A stretch of DNA of 64,000 nt from Hippasteria phrygiana (GCA_037893225.1 JAZGUH010001209.1:1-64000), one strand, 5' to 3'; shown: positions 23,643-38,240, counted from the first letter of the stretch. Notes: generated by a model from the letters alone, not told the origin. Program-made: numbers and translations.

Positions 23643-26600
23643 AGATCTGGCGCTACATGTTGCAATTATCGGCGGCTTCTTAGAGTTAACACTTGTGGAG
23701 AAAATTCAAAACTCGCAATGTTTATTTTCTTCCCGGCCACCATCTGTGTGCAGATTACCGTCTATTTATTGCTCCATGCCTGTCAAATTCCCTGGGGTAT
23801 GGACTTGCTGTACTCATTCATAATTGCATGAAATATCAACCAAATTCAGTAATTTTGACATGTATGGATAGCTTAGATCTGGCGCTACATGTTGCAATTA
23901 TCGGCGGCTTCTTAGAGTTAAAACTTGTGGAGAAAATTCAAACCTCGCAATGTTTATTTTCTTTCCGGCCAACATCTGTGTGCATATTACCTTCTATTTA
24001 TTGCTCCATGCCTGTCAAATTCCCTGGGGTATGACTTGCTTTACTCATTCATAATTGCATGAAATATCAACCAAATTCAGTAATTTTGACATGTATGGAT
24101 AGCTTAGATCTGGCGCTACATGTTGCAATTATCGGCGGCTTCTTAGAGTTAACACTTGTGGAGAAAATTCAAACCTCGCAATGTTTATTTTCTTTCCGGC
24201 CAACATCTGTGTACATATTACCGTCTATTTATTGCTCCATGCATGTCAAATTCCCTGGGGTATGGACTTGCTTTACTCATTCATAATTGCATGAAATATC
24301 AACCAAATTCAGTAATTTTGACATGTATGGATAGCTTAGATCTGGCGCTACATGTTGCAATTATCGGCGGCTTCTTAGAGTTAACACTTGTGGAGAAAAT
24401 TCAAACCTCGCAATGTTTATTTTCTTCCCGGCCAAAATCTGTGTACATATTACCGTCTATTTTTTGCTCCATGCATGTCAAATTCCCTGGGGTATGGACT
24501 TGCTTTACTCATTCATAATTGCATGAAATATCAACCAAATGCAGTAATTTTGACATGTATGTATAGCTTAGATATGGCGCTACATGTTGCAATTATCGGC
24601 GGCTTCTTAGAGTTAAAACTTGTGGAGAAAATTCAAACCTCGCAATGTTTATTTTCTTTCCGGCCAACATCTGTGTACATATTACCGTCTATTTATTGCT
24701 CCATGCATGTCAAATTCCCTGGGGTATGGACTTGCTTTACTCATTCATAATTGCATGAAATATCAACCAAATTCAGTAATTTTGACATGTATGTATAGCT
24801 TAGATCTGGCGCTACATGTTGCAATTATCGGCGGCTTCTTAGAGTTAAAACTTGTGGAGAAAATTCAAACCTCGCAATGTTTATTTTCTTTCCGGCCAAC
24901 ATATGTGTGCATATTACCTTCTATTTATTGCTCCATGCCTGTCAAATTCCCTAGGGTATGACTTGCTTTATTCATTCATAATTGCATGAAATATCAACCA
25001 AATTCAGTAATTTTGACATGTATGGATAGCTTAGATCTGGCGCTACATGTTGCAATTATCGGCGGCTTCTTAGAGTTAACACTTGTGGAGAAAATTCAAA
25101 CCTCGCAATGTTTATTTTCTTCCCGGCCACCATCTGTGTGCAGATTACCGTCTATTTATTGCTCCATGCCTGTCAAATTCCCTGGGGTATGGACTTGCTT
25201 TACTCATTCATAATTGCATGAAATATCAACCAAATTCAGTAATGTTGACATGTATGGATAGCTTAGATCTGGCGCTACATGTTGCAATTATCGGCGGCTT
25301 CTTAGAGTTAAAACTTGTGGAGAAAATTCAAACCTCGCAATGTTTATTTTCTTTCCGGCCAACATCTGTGTGCATATTACCTTCTATTTATTGCTCCATG
25401 CCTGTCAAATTCCCTGGGGTATGACTTGCTTTACTCATTCATAATTGCATGAAATATCAACCAAATTCAGTAATTTTGACATGTATGGATAGCTTAGATC
25501 TGGCGCTACATGTTGCAATTATCGGCGGCTTCTTAGAGTTAAAACTTGTGGAGAAAATTCAAACCTCGCAATGTTTATTTTCTTCCCGGCCAACATATGT
25601 GTACATGTTACCGTCTATTTATTGCTCCATGCATGTCAAATTCCCTGGGGTATGGACTTGCTTTACTCATTCATAATTGCATGAAATATCAACCAAATTC
25701 AGTAATGTTGACATGTATGGATAGCTTAGATCTGGCGCTACATGTTGCAATTATCGGCGGCTTCTTAGAGTTAAAACTTGTGGAGAAAATTCAAACCTCG
25801 CAATGTTTATTTTCTTCCCGGCCACCATCTGTGTGCAGATTACCGTCTATTTATTGCTCCATGCCTGTCAAATTCCCTGGGGTATGGACTTGCTCTACTC
25901 ATTCATAATTGCATGAAATATCAACCAAATTCAGTAATTTTGACATGTATGGATAGCTTAGATCTGGCGCTACATGTTGCAATTATCGGCGGCTTCTTAG
26001 AGTTAAAACTTGTGGAGAAAATTCAAACCTCGCAATGTTTATTTTCTTTCCGGCCAACATCTGTGTACATGTTACCGTCTATTTATTGCTCCATGCATGT
26101 CAAATTCCCTGGGGTATGGACTTGCTTTACTCATTCATAATTGCATGAAATATCAACCAAATTCAGTAATGTTGACATGTATGGATAGCTTAGATCTGGC
26201 GCTACATGTTGCAATTATCGGCGGCTTCTTAGAGTTAACACTTGTGGAGAAAATTCAAACCTCGCAATGTTTATTTTCTTCCCGGCCACCATCTGTGTGC
26301 AGATTACCGTCTATTTATTGCTCCATGCCTGTCAAATTCCCTGGGGTATGGACTTGCTCTACTCATTCATAATTGCATGAAATATCAACCAAATTCAGTA
26401 ATTTTGACATGTATGGATAGCTTAGATCTGGCGCTACATGTTGCAATTATCGGCGGCTTCTTAGAGTTAAAACTTGTGGAGAAAATTCAAACCTCGCAAT
26501 GTTTATTTTCTTTCCGGCCAACATCTGTGTACATGTTACCGTCTATTTATTGCTCCATGCATGTCAAATTCCCTGGGGTATGGACTTGCTTTACTCATTC

Positions 26601-27582
26601 ATAATTGCATGAAATATCAACCAAATTCAGTAATGTTGACATGTATGGATAGCTTAGATCTGGCGCTACATGTTGCAATTATCGGCGGCTTCTTAGAGTT
26701 AACACTTGTGGAGAAAATTCAAACCTCGCAATGTTTATTTTCTTCCCGGCCACCATCTGTGTGCAGATTACCGTCTATTTATTGCTCCATGCCTGTCAAA
26801 TTCCCTGGGGTATGGACTTGCTCTACTCATTCATAATTGCATGAAATATCAACCAAATTCAGTAATTTTGACATGTATGGATAGCTTAGATCTGGCGCTA
26901 CATGTTGCAATTATCGGCGGCTTCTTAGAGTTAAAACTTGTGGAGAAAATTCAAACCTCGCAATGTTTATTTTCTTTCCGGCCAACATCTGTGTGCATAT
27001 TACCTTCTATTTATTGCTCCATGCCTGTCAAATTCCCTGGGGTATGACTTGCTTTACTCATTCATAATTGCATGAAATATCAACCAAATTCAGTAATTTT
27101 GACATGTATGGATAGCTTAGATCTGGCGCTACATGTTGCAATTATCGGCGGCTTCTTAGAGTTAACACTTGTGGAGAAAATTCAAACCTCGCAATGTTTA
27201 TTTTCTTTCCGGCCACCATCTGTGTACATATTACCGTCTATTTATTGCTCCATGCATGTCAAATTCCCTGGGGTATGGACTTGCTTTACTCATTCATAAT
27301 TGCATGAAATATCAACCAAATTCAGTAATTTTGACATGTATGGATAGCTTAGATCTGGCGCTACATGTTGCAATTATCGGCGGCTTCTTAGAGTTAACAC
27401 TTGTGGAGAAAATTCAAACCTCGCAATGTTTATTTTCTTCCCGGCCAAAATCTGTGTACATATTACCGTCTATTTTTTGCTCCATGCATGTCAAATTCCC
27501 TGGGGTATGGACTTGCTTTACTCATTCATAATTGCATGAAATATCAACCAAATTCAGTAATGTTGACATGTATGGATAGCTT
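23643..27582 (+). repeat. 17-mer HOR, copy 1 (3940 bp)
   Basis: Starts: 23643 B, 23875 D, 24106 A, 24338 E, 24570 A, 24802 F, 25033 B, 25265 D, 25496 G, 25728 B, 25960 C, 26192 B, 26424 C, 26656 B, 26888 D, 27119 A, 27351 E with a C-like tail. The first B has a private A at 23711 (AAAACTCGC), shared with 27651. The last monomer has an E body but 204T, 212G and 225G, so an E/C hybrid is likely. Confidence 0.9.
25496..25727 (+). repeat. Monomer type G (232 bp)
   Basis: Combines 90C, 102A and 112G with 138A and usually a 212G tail. First seen here, then recurrent to the right edge. Copies at 33144, 36156 and 40094 have lost one G of the GGGG run and are 231 bp. A copy at 59089 has a private G-to-A change at 59143. 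Confidence 0.93.
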
Positions 27583-30500
27583 AGATCTGGCGCTACATGT
27601 TGCAATTATCGTCGGCTTCTTAGAGTTAACACTTGTGGAGAAAATTCAAAACTCGCAATGTTTATTTTCTTCCCGGCCACCATCTGTGTGCAGATTACCG
27701 TCTATTTATTGCTCCATGCCTGTCAAATTCCCTGGGGTATGGACTTGCTCTACTCATTCATAATTGCATGAAATATCAACCAAATTCAGTAATTTTGACA
27801 TGTATGGATAGCTTAGATCTGGCGCTACATGTTGCAATTATCGGCGGCTTCTTAGAGTTAAAACTTGTGGAGAAAATTCAAACCTCGCAATGTTTATTTT
27901 CTTTCCGGCCAACATCTGTGTGCATATTACCTTCTATTTATTGCTCCATGCCTGTCAAATTCCCTGGGGTATGACTTGCTTTACTCATTCATAATTGCAT
28001 GAAATATCAACCAAATTCAGTAATTTTGACATGTATGGATAGCTTAGATCTGGCGCTACATGTTGCAATTATCGGCGGCTTCTTAGAGTTAACACTTGTG
28101 GAGAAAATTCAAACCTCGCAATGTTTATTTTCTTTCCGGCCAACATCTGTGTACATATTACCGTCTATTTATTGCTCCATGCATGTCAAATTCCCTGGGG
28201 TATGGACTTGCTTTACTCATTCATAATTGCATGAAATATCAACCAAATTCAGTAATTTTGACATGTATGGATAGCTTAGATCTGGCGCTACATGTTGCAA
28301 TTATCGGCGGCTTCTTAGAGTTAACACTTGTGGAGAAAATTCAAACCTCGCAATGTTTATTTTCTTCCCGGCCAAAATCTGTGTACATATTACCGTCTAT
28401 TTTTTGCTCCATGCATGTCAAATTCCCTGGGGTATGGACTTGCTTTACTCATTCATAATTGCATGAAATATCAACCAAATGCAGTAATTTTGACATGTAT
28501 GTATAGCTTAGATATGGCGCTACATGTTGCAATTATCGGCGGCTTCTTAGAGTTAAAACTTGTGGAGAAAATTCAAACCTCGCAATGTTTATTTTCTTTC
28601 CGGCCAACATCTGTGTACATATTACCGTCTATTTATTGCTCCATGCATGTCAAATTCCCTGGGGTATGGACTTGCTTTACTCATTCATAATTGCATGAAA
28701 TATCAACCAAATTCAGTAATTTTGACATGTATGTATAGCTTAGATCTGGCGCTACATGTTGCAATTATCGGCGGCTTCTTAGAGTTAAAACTTGTGGAGA
28801 AAATTCAAACCTCGCAATGTTTATTTTCTTTCCGGCCAACATATGTGTGCATATTACCTTCTATTTATTGCTCCATGCCTGTCAAATTCCCTAGGGTATG
28901 ACTTGCTTTATTCATTCATAATTGCATGAAATATCAACCAAATTCAGTAATTTTGACATGTATGGATAGCTTAGATCTGGCGCTACATGTTGCAATTATC
29001 GGCGGCTTCTTAGAGTTAACACTTGTGGAGAAAATTCAAACCTCGCAATGTTTATTTTCTTCCCGGCCACCATCTGTGTGCAGATTACCGTCTATTTATT
29101 GCTCCATGCCTGTCAAATTCCCTGGGGTATGACTTGCTTTACTCATTCATAATTGCATGAAATATCAACCAAATTCAGTAATTTTGACATGTATGGATAG
29201 CTTAGATCTGGCGCTACATGTTGCAATTATCGGCGGCTTCTTAGAGTTAAAACTTGTGGAGAAAATTCAAACCTCGCAATGTTTATTTTCTTCCCGGCCA
29301 ACATATGTGTACATGTTACCGTCTATTTATTGCTCCATGCATGTCAAATTCCCTGGGGTATGGACTTGCTTTACTCATTCATAATTGCATGAAATATCAA
29401 CCAAATTCAGTAATGTTGACATGTATGGATAGCTTAGATCTGGCGCTACATGTTGCAATTATCGGCGGCTTCTTAGAATTAAAACTTGTGGAGAAAATTC
29501 AAACCTCGCAATGTTTATTTTCTTCCCGGCCACCATCTGTGTGCAGATTACCGTCTATTTATTGCTCCATGCCTGTCAAATTCCCTGGGGTATGGACTTG
29601 CTCTACTCATTCATAATTGCATGAAATATCAACCAAATTCAGTAATTTTGACATGTATGGATAGCTTAGATCTGGCGCTACATGTTGCAATTATCGGCGG
29701 CTTCTTAGAGTTAAAACTTGTGGAGAAAATTCAAACCTCGCAATGTTTATTTTCTTTCCGGCCAACATCTGTGTACATGTTACCGTCTATTTATTGCTCC
29801 ATGCATGTCAAATTCCCTGGGGTATGGACTTGCTTTACTCATTCATAATTGCATGAAATATCAACCAAATTCAGTAATGTTGACATGTATGGATAGCTTA
29901 GATCTGGCGCTACATGTTGCAATTATCGGCGGCTTCTTAGAGTTAACACTTGTGGAGAAAATTCAAACCTCGCAATGTTTATTTTCTTCCCGGCCACCAT
30001 CTGTGTGCAGATTACCGTCTATTTATTGCTCCATGCCTGTCAAATTCCCTGGGGTATGGACTTGCTCTACTCATTCATAATTGCATGAAATATCAACCAA
30101 ATTCAGTAATTTTGACATGTATGGATAGCTTAGATCTGGCGCTACATGTTGCAATTATCGGCGGCTTCTTAGAGTTAAAACTTGTGGAGAAAATTCAAAC
30201 CTCGCAATGTTTATTTTCTTTCCGGCCAACATCTGTGTACATGTTACCGTCTATTTATTGCTCCATGCATGTCAAATTCCCTGGGGTATGGACTTGCTTT
30301 ACTCATTCATAATTGCATGAAATATCAACCAAATTCAGTAATGTTGACATGTATGGATAGCTTAGATCTGGCGCTACATGTTGCAATTATCGGCGGCTTC
30401 TTAGAGTTAACACTTGTGGAGAAAATTCAAACCTCGCAATGTTTATTTTCTTCCCGGCCACCATCTGTGTGCAGATTACCGTCTATTTATTGCTCCATGC

Positions 30501-31290
30501 CTGTCAAATTCCCTGGGGTATGGACTTGCTCTACTAATTCATAATTGCATGAAATATCAACCAAATTCAGTAATTTTGACATGTATGGATAGCTTAGATC
30601 TGGCGCTACATGTAGCAATTATCGGCGGCTTCTTAGAGTTAAAACTTGTGGAGAAAATTCAAACCTCGCAATGTTTATTTTCTTTCCGGCCAACATCTGT
30701 GTGCATATTACCTTCTATTTATTGCTCCATGCCTGTCAAATTCCCTGAGGTATGACTTGCTTTACTCATTCATAATTGCATGAAATATCAACCAAATTCA
30801 GTAATTTTGACATGTATGGATAGCTTAGATCTGGCGCTACATGTTGCAATTATCGGCGGCTTCTTAGAGTTAACACTTGTGGAGAAAATTCAAACCTCGC
30901 AATGTTTATTTTCTTTCCGGCCAACATCTGTGTACATATTACCGTCTATTTATTGCTCCATGCATGTCAAATTCCCTGGGGTATGGACTTGCTTTACTCA
31001 TTCATAATTGCATGAAATATCAACCAAATTCAGTAATGTTGACATGTATGGATAGCTTAGATCTGGCGCTACATGTTGCAATTATCGGCGGCTTCTTAGA
31101 GTTAACACTTGTGGAGAAAATTCAAACCTCGCAATGTTTATTTTCTTCCCGGCCAAAATCTGTGTACATATTACCGTCTATTTTTTGCTCCATGCATGTC
31201 AAATTCCCTGGGGTATGGACTTGCTTTACTCATTCATAATTGCATGAAATATCAACCAAATGCAGTAATTTTGACATGTATGTATAGCTT
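27583..31290 (+). repeat. 16-mer relative of the 17-mer, copy 2 (3708 bp)
   Basis: Starts: 27583 B, 27815 D, 28046 A, 28278 E, 28510 A, 28742 F, 28973 B/D hybrid, 29204 G, 29436 B, 29668 C, 29900 B, 30132 C, 30364 B, 30596 D, 30827 A, 31059 E. Order equals copy 1 except that adjacent B and D (25033, 25265) are represented by a single fused monomer at 28973. Confidence 0.92.
28973..29203 (+). repeat. Hybrid monomer B/D (231 bp)
   Basis: The front is B (48C, 90C, 98C, 108G, 111G, 118G) and the back is D (one G missing at 159-160, 168T, 212T). The switch lies between 118 and 159. In the parallel copy the same place holds a full B followed by a full D (25033-25495), so this is the expected product of a one-monomer loss. 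Confidence 0.9.
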
Positions 31291-34200
31291 AGATATGGCG
31301 CTACATGTTGCAATTATCGGCGGCTTCTTAGAGTTAAAACTTGTGGAGAAAATTCAAAACTTCCAATGTCTATTTTTTTCCCGGCCACCATCTGTGTACA
31401 TATTACCTTCTATTTATTGCTCCATGCCTGTCAAATTCCCTGGGGTATGGACTTGCTTTATTCATTCATAATTGCATGAAATATCAACCAAATGCAGTAA
31501 TTTTGGACATGTATGGATAGCTTAGATCTGGCGCTACATGTTGCAATCATCGGCGGGTTCCTAGAGTTAAAACTTGTGGAGAAAATTCAAACCTCGCAAT
31601 GTTTATTTTCTTTCCGGCCAACATCTGTGTGCATATTACCTTCTATTTATTGCTCCATGCCTGTCAAATTCCCTGGAGTATGACTTGCTTTACTCATTCA
31701 TAATTGCATGAAATATCAACCAAATTCAGTAATTTTGACATGTATGGATAGCTTAGATCTGGCGCTACATGTTGCAATTATCGGCGGCTTCTTAGAGTTA
31801 AAACTTGTGGAGAAAATTCAAACCTCGCAATGTTTATTTTCTTTCCGGCCAACATCTGTGTGCATATTACCTTCTATTTATTGCTCCATGCCTGTCAAAT
31901 TCCCTGGGGTATGACTTGCTTTACTCATTCATAATTGCATGAAATATCAACCAAATTCAGTAATTTTGACATGTATGGATAGCTTAGATCTGGCGCTACA
32001 TGTTGCAATTATCGGCGGCTTCTTAGAGTTAACACTTGTGGAGAAAATTCAAACCTCGCAATGTTTATTTTCTTTCCGGCCAACATCTGTGTACATATTA
32101 CCGTCTATTTATTGCTCCATGCATGTCAAATTCCCTGGGGTATGGACTTGCTTTACTCATTCATAATTGCATGAAATATCAACCAAATTCAGTAATTTTG
32201 ACATGTATGGATAGCTTAGATCTGGCGCTACATGTTGCAATTATCGGCGGCTTCTTAGAGTTAACACTTGTGGAGAAAATTCAAACCTCGCAATGTTTAT
32301 TTTCTTCCCGGCCAAAATCTGTGTACATATTACCGTCTATTTTTGCTCCATGCATGTCAAATTCCCTGGGGTATGGACTTGCTTTACTCATTCATAATTG
32401 CATGAAATATCAACCAAATGCAGTAATTTTGACATGTATGTATAGCTTAGATATGGCGCTACATGTTGCAATTATCGGCGGCTTCTTAGAGTTAAAACTT
32501 GTGGAGAAAATTCAAACCTCGCAATGTTTATTTTCTTTCCGGCCAACATCTGTGTACATATTACCGTCTATTTATTGCTCCATGCATGTCAAATTCCCTG
32601 GGGTATGGACTTGCTTTACTCATTCATAATTGCATGAAATATCAACCAAATTCAGTAATTTTGACATGTATGGATAGCTTAGATCTGGCGCTACATGTTG
32701 CAATTATCGGCGGCTTCTTAGAGTTAAAACTTGTGGAGAAAATTCAAACCTCGCAATGTTTATTTTCTTTCCGGCCAACATCTGTGTACATGTTACCGTC
32801 TATTTATTGCTCCATGCATGTCAAATTCCCTGGGGTATGGACTTGCTCTACTCATTCATAATTGCATGAAATATCAACCAAATTCAGTAATTTTGACATG
32901 TATGGATAGCTTAGATCTGGCGCTACATGTTGCAATTATCGGCGGCTTCTTAGAGTTAAAACTTGTGGAGAAAATTCAAACCTCGCAATGTTTATTTTCT
33001 TTCCGGCCAACATCTGTGTGCATATTACCTTCTATTTATTGCTCCATGCCTGTCAAATTCCCTGGGGTATGACTTGCTTTACTCATTCATAATTGCATGA
33101 AATATCAACCAAATTCAGTAATTTTGACATGTATGGATAGCTTAGATCTGGCGCTACATGTTGCAATTATCGGCGGCTTCTTAGAGTTAAAACTTGTGGA
33201 GAAAATTCAAACCTCGCAATGTTTATTTTCTTCCCGGCCAACATATGTGTACATGTTACCGTCTATTTATTGCTCCATGCATGTCAAATTCCCTGGGTAT
33301 GGACTTGCTTTACTCATTCATAATTGCATGAAATATCAACCAAATTCAGTAATGTTGACATGTATGGATAGCTTAGATCTGGCGCTACATGTTGCAATTA
33401 TCGGCGGCTTCTTAGAGTTAAAACTTGTGGAGAAAATTCAAACCTCGCAATGTTTATTTTCTTCCCGGCCACCATCTGTGTGCAGATTACCGTCTATTTA
33501 TTGCTCCGTGCCTGTCAAATTCCCTGGGGTATGGACTTGCTCTACTCATTCATAATTGCATGAAATATCAACCAAATTCAGTAATTTTGACATGTATGGA
33601 TAGCTTAGATCTGGCGCTACATGTTGCAATTATCGGCGGCTTCTTAGAGTTCAAACTTGTGGAGAAAATTCAAACCTCGCAATGTTTATTTTCTTTCCGG
33701 CCAACATCTGTGTACATGTTACCGTCTATTTATTGCTCCATGCATGTCAAATTCCCTGGGGTATGGACTTGCTTTACTCATTCATAATTGCATGAAATAT
33801 CAACCAAATTCAGTAATGTTGACATGTATGGATAGCTTAGATCTGGCGCTACATGTTGCAATTATCGGCGGCTTCTTAGAGTTAACACTTGTGGAGAAAA
33901 TTCAAACCTCGCAATGTTTATTTTCTTCCCGGCCACCATCTGTGTGCAGATTATCGTCTATTTATTGCTCCATGCCTGTCAAATTCCCTGGGGTATGGAC
34001 TTGCTCTACTCATTCATAATTGCATGAAATATCAACCAAATTCAGTAATTTTGACATGTATGGATAGCTTAGATCTGGCGCTACATGTTGCAATTATCGG
34101 CGGCTTCTTAGAGTTAAAACTTGTGGAGAAAATTCAAACCTCGCAATGTTTATTTTCTTTCCGGCCAACATCTGTGTACATGTTACCGTCTATTTATTGC

Positions 34201-34765
34201 TCCATGCCTGTCAAATTCCCTGGGGTATGGACTTGCTCTACTCATTCATAATTGCATGAAATATCAACCAAATTCAGTAATTTTGACATGTATGGATAGC
34301 TTAGATCTGGCGCTACATGTTGCAATTATCGGCGGCTTCTTAGAGTTAAAACTTGTGGAGAAAATTCAAACCTCGCAATGTTTATTTTCTTTCCGGCCAA
34401 CATCTGTGTGCATATTACCTTCTATTTATTGCTCCATGCCTGTCAAATTCCCTGGGGTATGACTTGCTTTACTCATTCATAATTGCATGAAATATCAACC
34501 AAATTCAGTAATTTTGACATGTATGGATAGCTTAGATCTGGCGCTACATGTTGCAATTATCGGCGGCTTCTTAGAGTTAACACTTGTGGAGAAAATTCAA
34601 ACCTCGCAATGTTTATTTTCTTCCCGGCCAAAATCTGTGTACATATTACCGTCTATTTTTTGCTCCATGCATGTCAAATTCCCTGGGGTATGGACTTGCT
34701 TTACTCATTCATAATTGCATGAAATATCAACCAAATGCAGTAATTTTGACATGTATGTATAGCTT
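31291..34765 (+). repeat. J-D* HOR, copy 1 (15 monomers, 3475 bp)
   Basis: Starts: 31291 J, 31524 D*, 31755 D, 31986 A, 32218 E (one T lost from the T-run), 32449 A, 32681 C (168C, 212T), 32913 D, 33144 G (one G lost), 33375 B (GCTCCGTGCC), 33607 C (TTCAAAC), 33839 B (TTATCGTC), 34071 C with 138C, 34303 D, 34534 E. The private changes of 33144, 33375 and 33839 return in copies 2 and 3. Confidence 0.93.
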
Positions 34766-34998
34766 AGATATGGCGCTACATGTTGCAATTATCGGCGGCT
34801 TCTTAGAGTTAAAACTTGTGGAGAAAATTCAAACCTTCCAATGTCTATTTTTTTCCCGGCCACCATCTGTGTACATATTACCTTCTATTTATTGCTCCAT
34901 GCCTGTCAAATTCCCTGGGGTATGGACTTGCTTTATTCATTCATAATTGCATGAAATATCAACCAAATGCAGTAATTTTGGACATGTATGGATAGCTT
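34766..34998 (+). repeat. Monomer type J (233 bp), most divergent subtype
   Basis: Changes cluster at 72T, 73C, 80C and 87T (CTTCCAATGTC and a long T-run), with 118T, 171T and 204G, and an extra G near 215 (TTTTGGACATG) makes it 233 bp. Three copies exist: 31291, 34766 and 38241. Each is followed directly by the D* monomer. The copy at 31291 differs slightly (AAAACTTCC against AAACCTTCC). Confidence 0.93.
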
Positions 34999-35229
34999 AG
35001 ATCTGGCGCTACATGTTGCAATCATCGGCGGGTTCCTAGAGTTAAAACTTGTGGAGAAAATTCAAACCTCGCAATGTTTATTTTCTTTCCGGCCAACATC
35101 TGTGTGCATATTACCTTCTATTTATTGCTCCATGCCTGTCAAATTCCCTGGGGTATGACTTGCTTTACTCATTCATAATTGCATGAAATATCAACCAAAT
35201 TCAGTAATTTTGACATGTATGGATAGCTT
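34999..35229 (+). repeat. Monomer type D* (231 bp), partner of J
   Basis: A D monomer whose first 40 bp carry 25C, 34G and 38C (AATCATCGGCGGGTTCCTAG). Copies are at 31524, 34999 and 38474. The unusual bases abut the unusual tail of J, so the divergent tract spans the monomer boundary. The rest is ordinary D. Small private changes exist at 31524 (TGGAGTATGAC) and 38474 (GCTGCATGCC). Confidence 0.92.
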
Positions 35230-38200
35230 AGATCTGGCGCTACATGTTGCAATTATCGGCGGCTTCTTAGAGTTAAAACTTGTGGAGAAAATTCAAACCT
35301 CGCAATGTTTATTTTCTTTCCGGCCAACATCTGTGTGCATATTACCTTCTATTTATTGCTCCATGCCTGTCAAATTCCCTGGGGTATGACTTGCTTTACT
35401 CATTCATAATTGCATGAAATATCAACCAAATTCAGTAATTTTGACATGTATGGATAGCTTAGATCTGGCGCTACATGTTGCAATTATCGGCGGCTTCTTA
35501 GAGTTAAAACTTGTGGAGAAAATTCAAACCTCGCAATGTTTATTTTCTTTCCGGCCAACATCTGTGTACATATTACCGTCTATTTATTGCTCCATGCATG
35601 TCAAATTCCCTGGGGTATGGACTTGCTTTACTCATTCATAATTGCATGAAATATCAACCAAATTCAGTAATTTTGACATGTATGGATAGCTTAGATCTGG
35701 CGCTACATGTTGCAATTATCGGCGGCTTCTTAGAGTTAAAACTTGTGGAGAAAATTCAAACCTCGCAATGTTTATTTTCTTTCCGGCCAACATCTGTGTA
35801 CATGTTACCGTCTATTTATTGCTCCATGCATGTCAAATTCCCTGGGGTATGGACTTGCTCTACTCATTCATAATTGCATGAAATATCAACCAAATTCAGT
35901 AATTTTGACATGTATGGATAGCTTAGATCTGGCGCTACATGTTGCAATTATCGGCGGCTTCTTAGAGTTAAAACTTGTGGAGAAAATTCAAACCTCGCAA
36001 TGTTTATTTTCTTTCCGGCCAACATCTGTGTGCATATTACCTTCTATTTATTGCTCCATGCCTGTCAAATTCCCTGGGGTATGACTTGCTTTACTCATTC
36101 ATAATTGCATGAAATATCAACCAAATTCAGTAATTTTGACATGTATGGATAGCTTAGATCTGGCGCTACATGTTGCAATTATCGGCGGCTTCTTAGAGTT
36201 AAAACTTGTGGAGAAAATTCAAACCTCGCAATGTTTATTTTCTTCCCGGCCAACATATGTGTACATGTTACCGTCTATTTATTGCTCCATGCATGTCAAA
36301 TTCCCTGGGTATGGACTTGCTTTACTCATTCATAATTGCATGAAATATCAACCAAATTCAGTAATGTTGACATGTATGGATAGCTTAGATCTGGCGCTAC
36401 ATGTTGCAATTATCGGCGGCTTCTTAGAGTTAAAACTTGTGGAGAAAATTCAAACCTCGCAATGTTTATTTTCTTCCCGGCCACCATCTGTGTGCAGATT
36501 ACCGTCTATTTATTGCTCCGTGCCTGTCAAATTCCCTGGGGTATGGACTTGCTCTACTCATTCATAATTGCATGAAATATCAACCAAATTCAGTAATTTT
36601 GACATGTATGGATAGCTTAGATCTGGCGCTACATGTTGCAATTATCGGCGGCTTCTTAGAGTTAACACTTGTGGAGAAAATTCAAACCTCGCAATGTTTA
36701 TTTTCTTTCCGGCCAACATCTGTGTACATGTTACCGTCTATTTATTGCTCCATGCATGTCAAATTCCCTGGGGTATGGACTTGCTTTACTCATTCATAAT
36801 TGCATGAAATATCAACCAAATTCAGTAATGTTGACATGTATGGATAGCTTAGATCTGGCGCTACATGTTGCAATTATCGGCGGCTTCTTAGAGTTAACAC
36901 TTGTGGAGAAAATTCAAACCTCGCAATGTTTATTTTCTTCCCGGCCACCATCTGTGTGCAGATTATCGTCTATTTATTGCTCCATGCCTGTCAAATTCCC
37001 TGGGGTATGGACTTGCTCTACTCATTCATAATTGCATGAAATATCAACCAAATTCAGTAATTTTGACATGTATGGATAGCTTAGATCTGGCGCTACATGT
37101 TGCAATTATCGGCGGCTTCTTAGAGTTAAAACTTGTGGAGAAAATTCAAACCTCGCAATGTTTATTTTCTTTCCGGCCAACATCTGTGTACATGTTACCG
37201 TCTATTTATTGCTCCATGCCTGTCAAATTCCCTGGGGTATGGACTTGCTCTACTCATTCATAATTGCATGAAATATCAACCAAATTCAGTAATTTTGACA
37301 TGTATGGATAGCTTAGATCTGGCGCTACATGTTGCAATTATCGGCGGCTTCTTAGAGTTAAAACTTGTGGAGAAAATTCAAACCTCGCAATGTTTATTTT
37401 CTTTCCGGCCAACATCTGTGTGCATATTACCTTCTATTTATTGCTCCATGCCTGTCAAATTCCCTGGGGTATGACTTGCTTTACTCATTCATAATTGCAT
37501 GAAATATCAACCAAATTCAGTAATTTTGACATGTATGGATAGCTTAGATCTGGCGCTACATGTTGCAATTATCGGCGGCTTCTTAGAGTTAACACTTGTG
37601 GAGAAAATTCAAACCTCGCAATGTTTATTTTCTTTCCGGCCAACATCTGTGTACATATTACCGTCTATTTATTGCTCCATGCATGTCAAATTCCCTGGGG
37701 TATGGACTTGCTTTACTCATTCATAATTGCATGAAATATCAACCAAATTCAGTAATTTTGACATGTATGGATAGCTTAGATCTGGCGCTACATGTTGCAA
37801 TTATCGGCGGCTTCTTAGAGTTAACACTTGTGGAGAAAATTCAAACCTCGCAATGTTTATTTTCTTCCCGGCCACAATCTGTGTACAGATTACCGTCTAT
37901 TTTTTGCTCCATGCATGTCAAATTCCCTGGGGTATGGACTTGCTTTACTCATTCATAATTGCATGAAATATCAACCAAATGCAGTAATTTTGACATGTAT
38001 GTATAGCTTAGATATGGCGCTACATGTTGCAATTATCGGCGGCTTCTTAGAGTTAAAACTTGTGGAGAAAATTCAAACCTCGCAATGTTTATTTTCTTTC
38101 CGGCCAACATATGTGTGCATATTACCTTCTATTTATTGCTCCATGCCTGTCAAATTCCCTAGGGTATGACTTGCTTTATTCATTCATAATTGCATGAAAT

Positions 38201-38240
38201 ATCAACCAAATTCAGTAATTTTGACATGTATGGATAGCTT

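Larger units (their letters stand above)
34766..38240 (+). repeat. J-D* HOR, copy 2 (15 monomers, 3475 bp)
   Basis: Starts: 34766 J, 34999 D*, 35230 D, 35461 A with 48A, 35693 C, 35925 D, 36156 G (one G lost), 36387 B (GTGCC), 36619 C with 48C, 36851 B (TATCG), 37083 C with 138C, 37315 D, 37546 A, 37778 E variant (98C, 111G), 38010 F. Relative to copies 1 and 3 the A-E pair after D is missing. Confidence 0.93.

Noticed and set aside
31291..31754. J-D* pair as an inserted mobile element
   Set aside because: It keeps the monomer length, register and landmarks on both sides; only clustered substitutions and one extra base set it apart. No terminal repeats or target duplication are visible.
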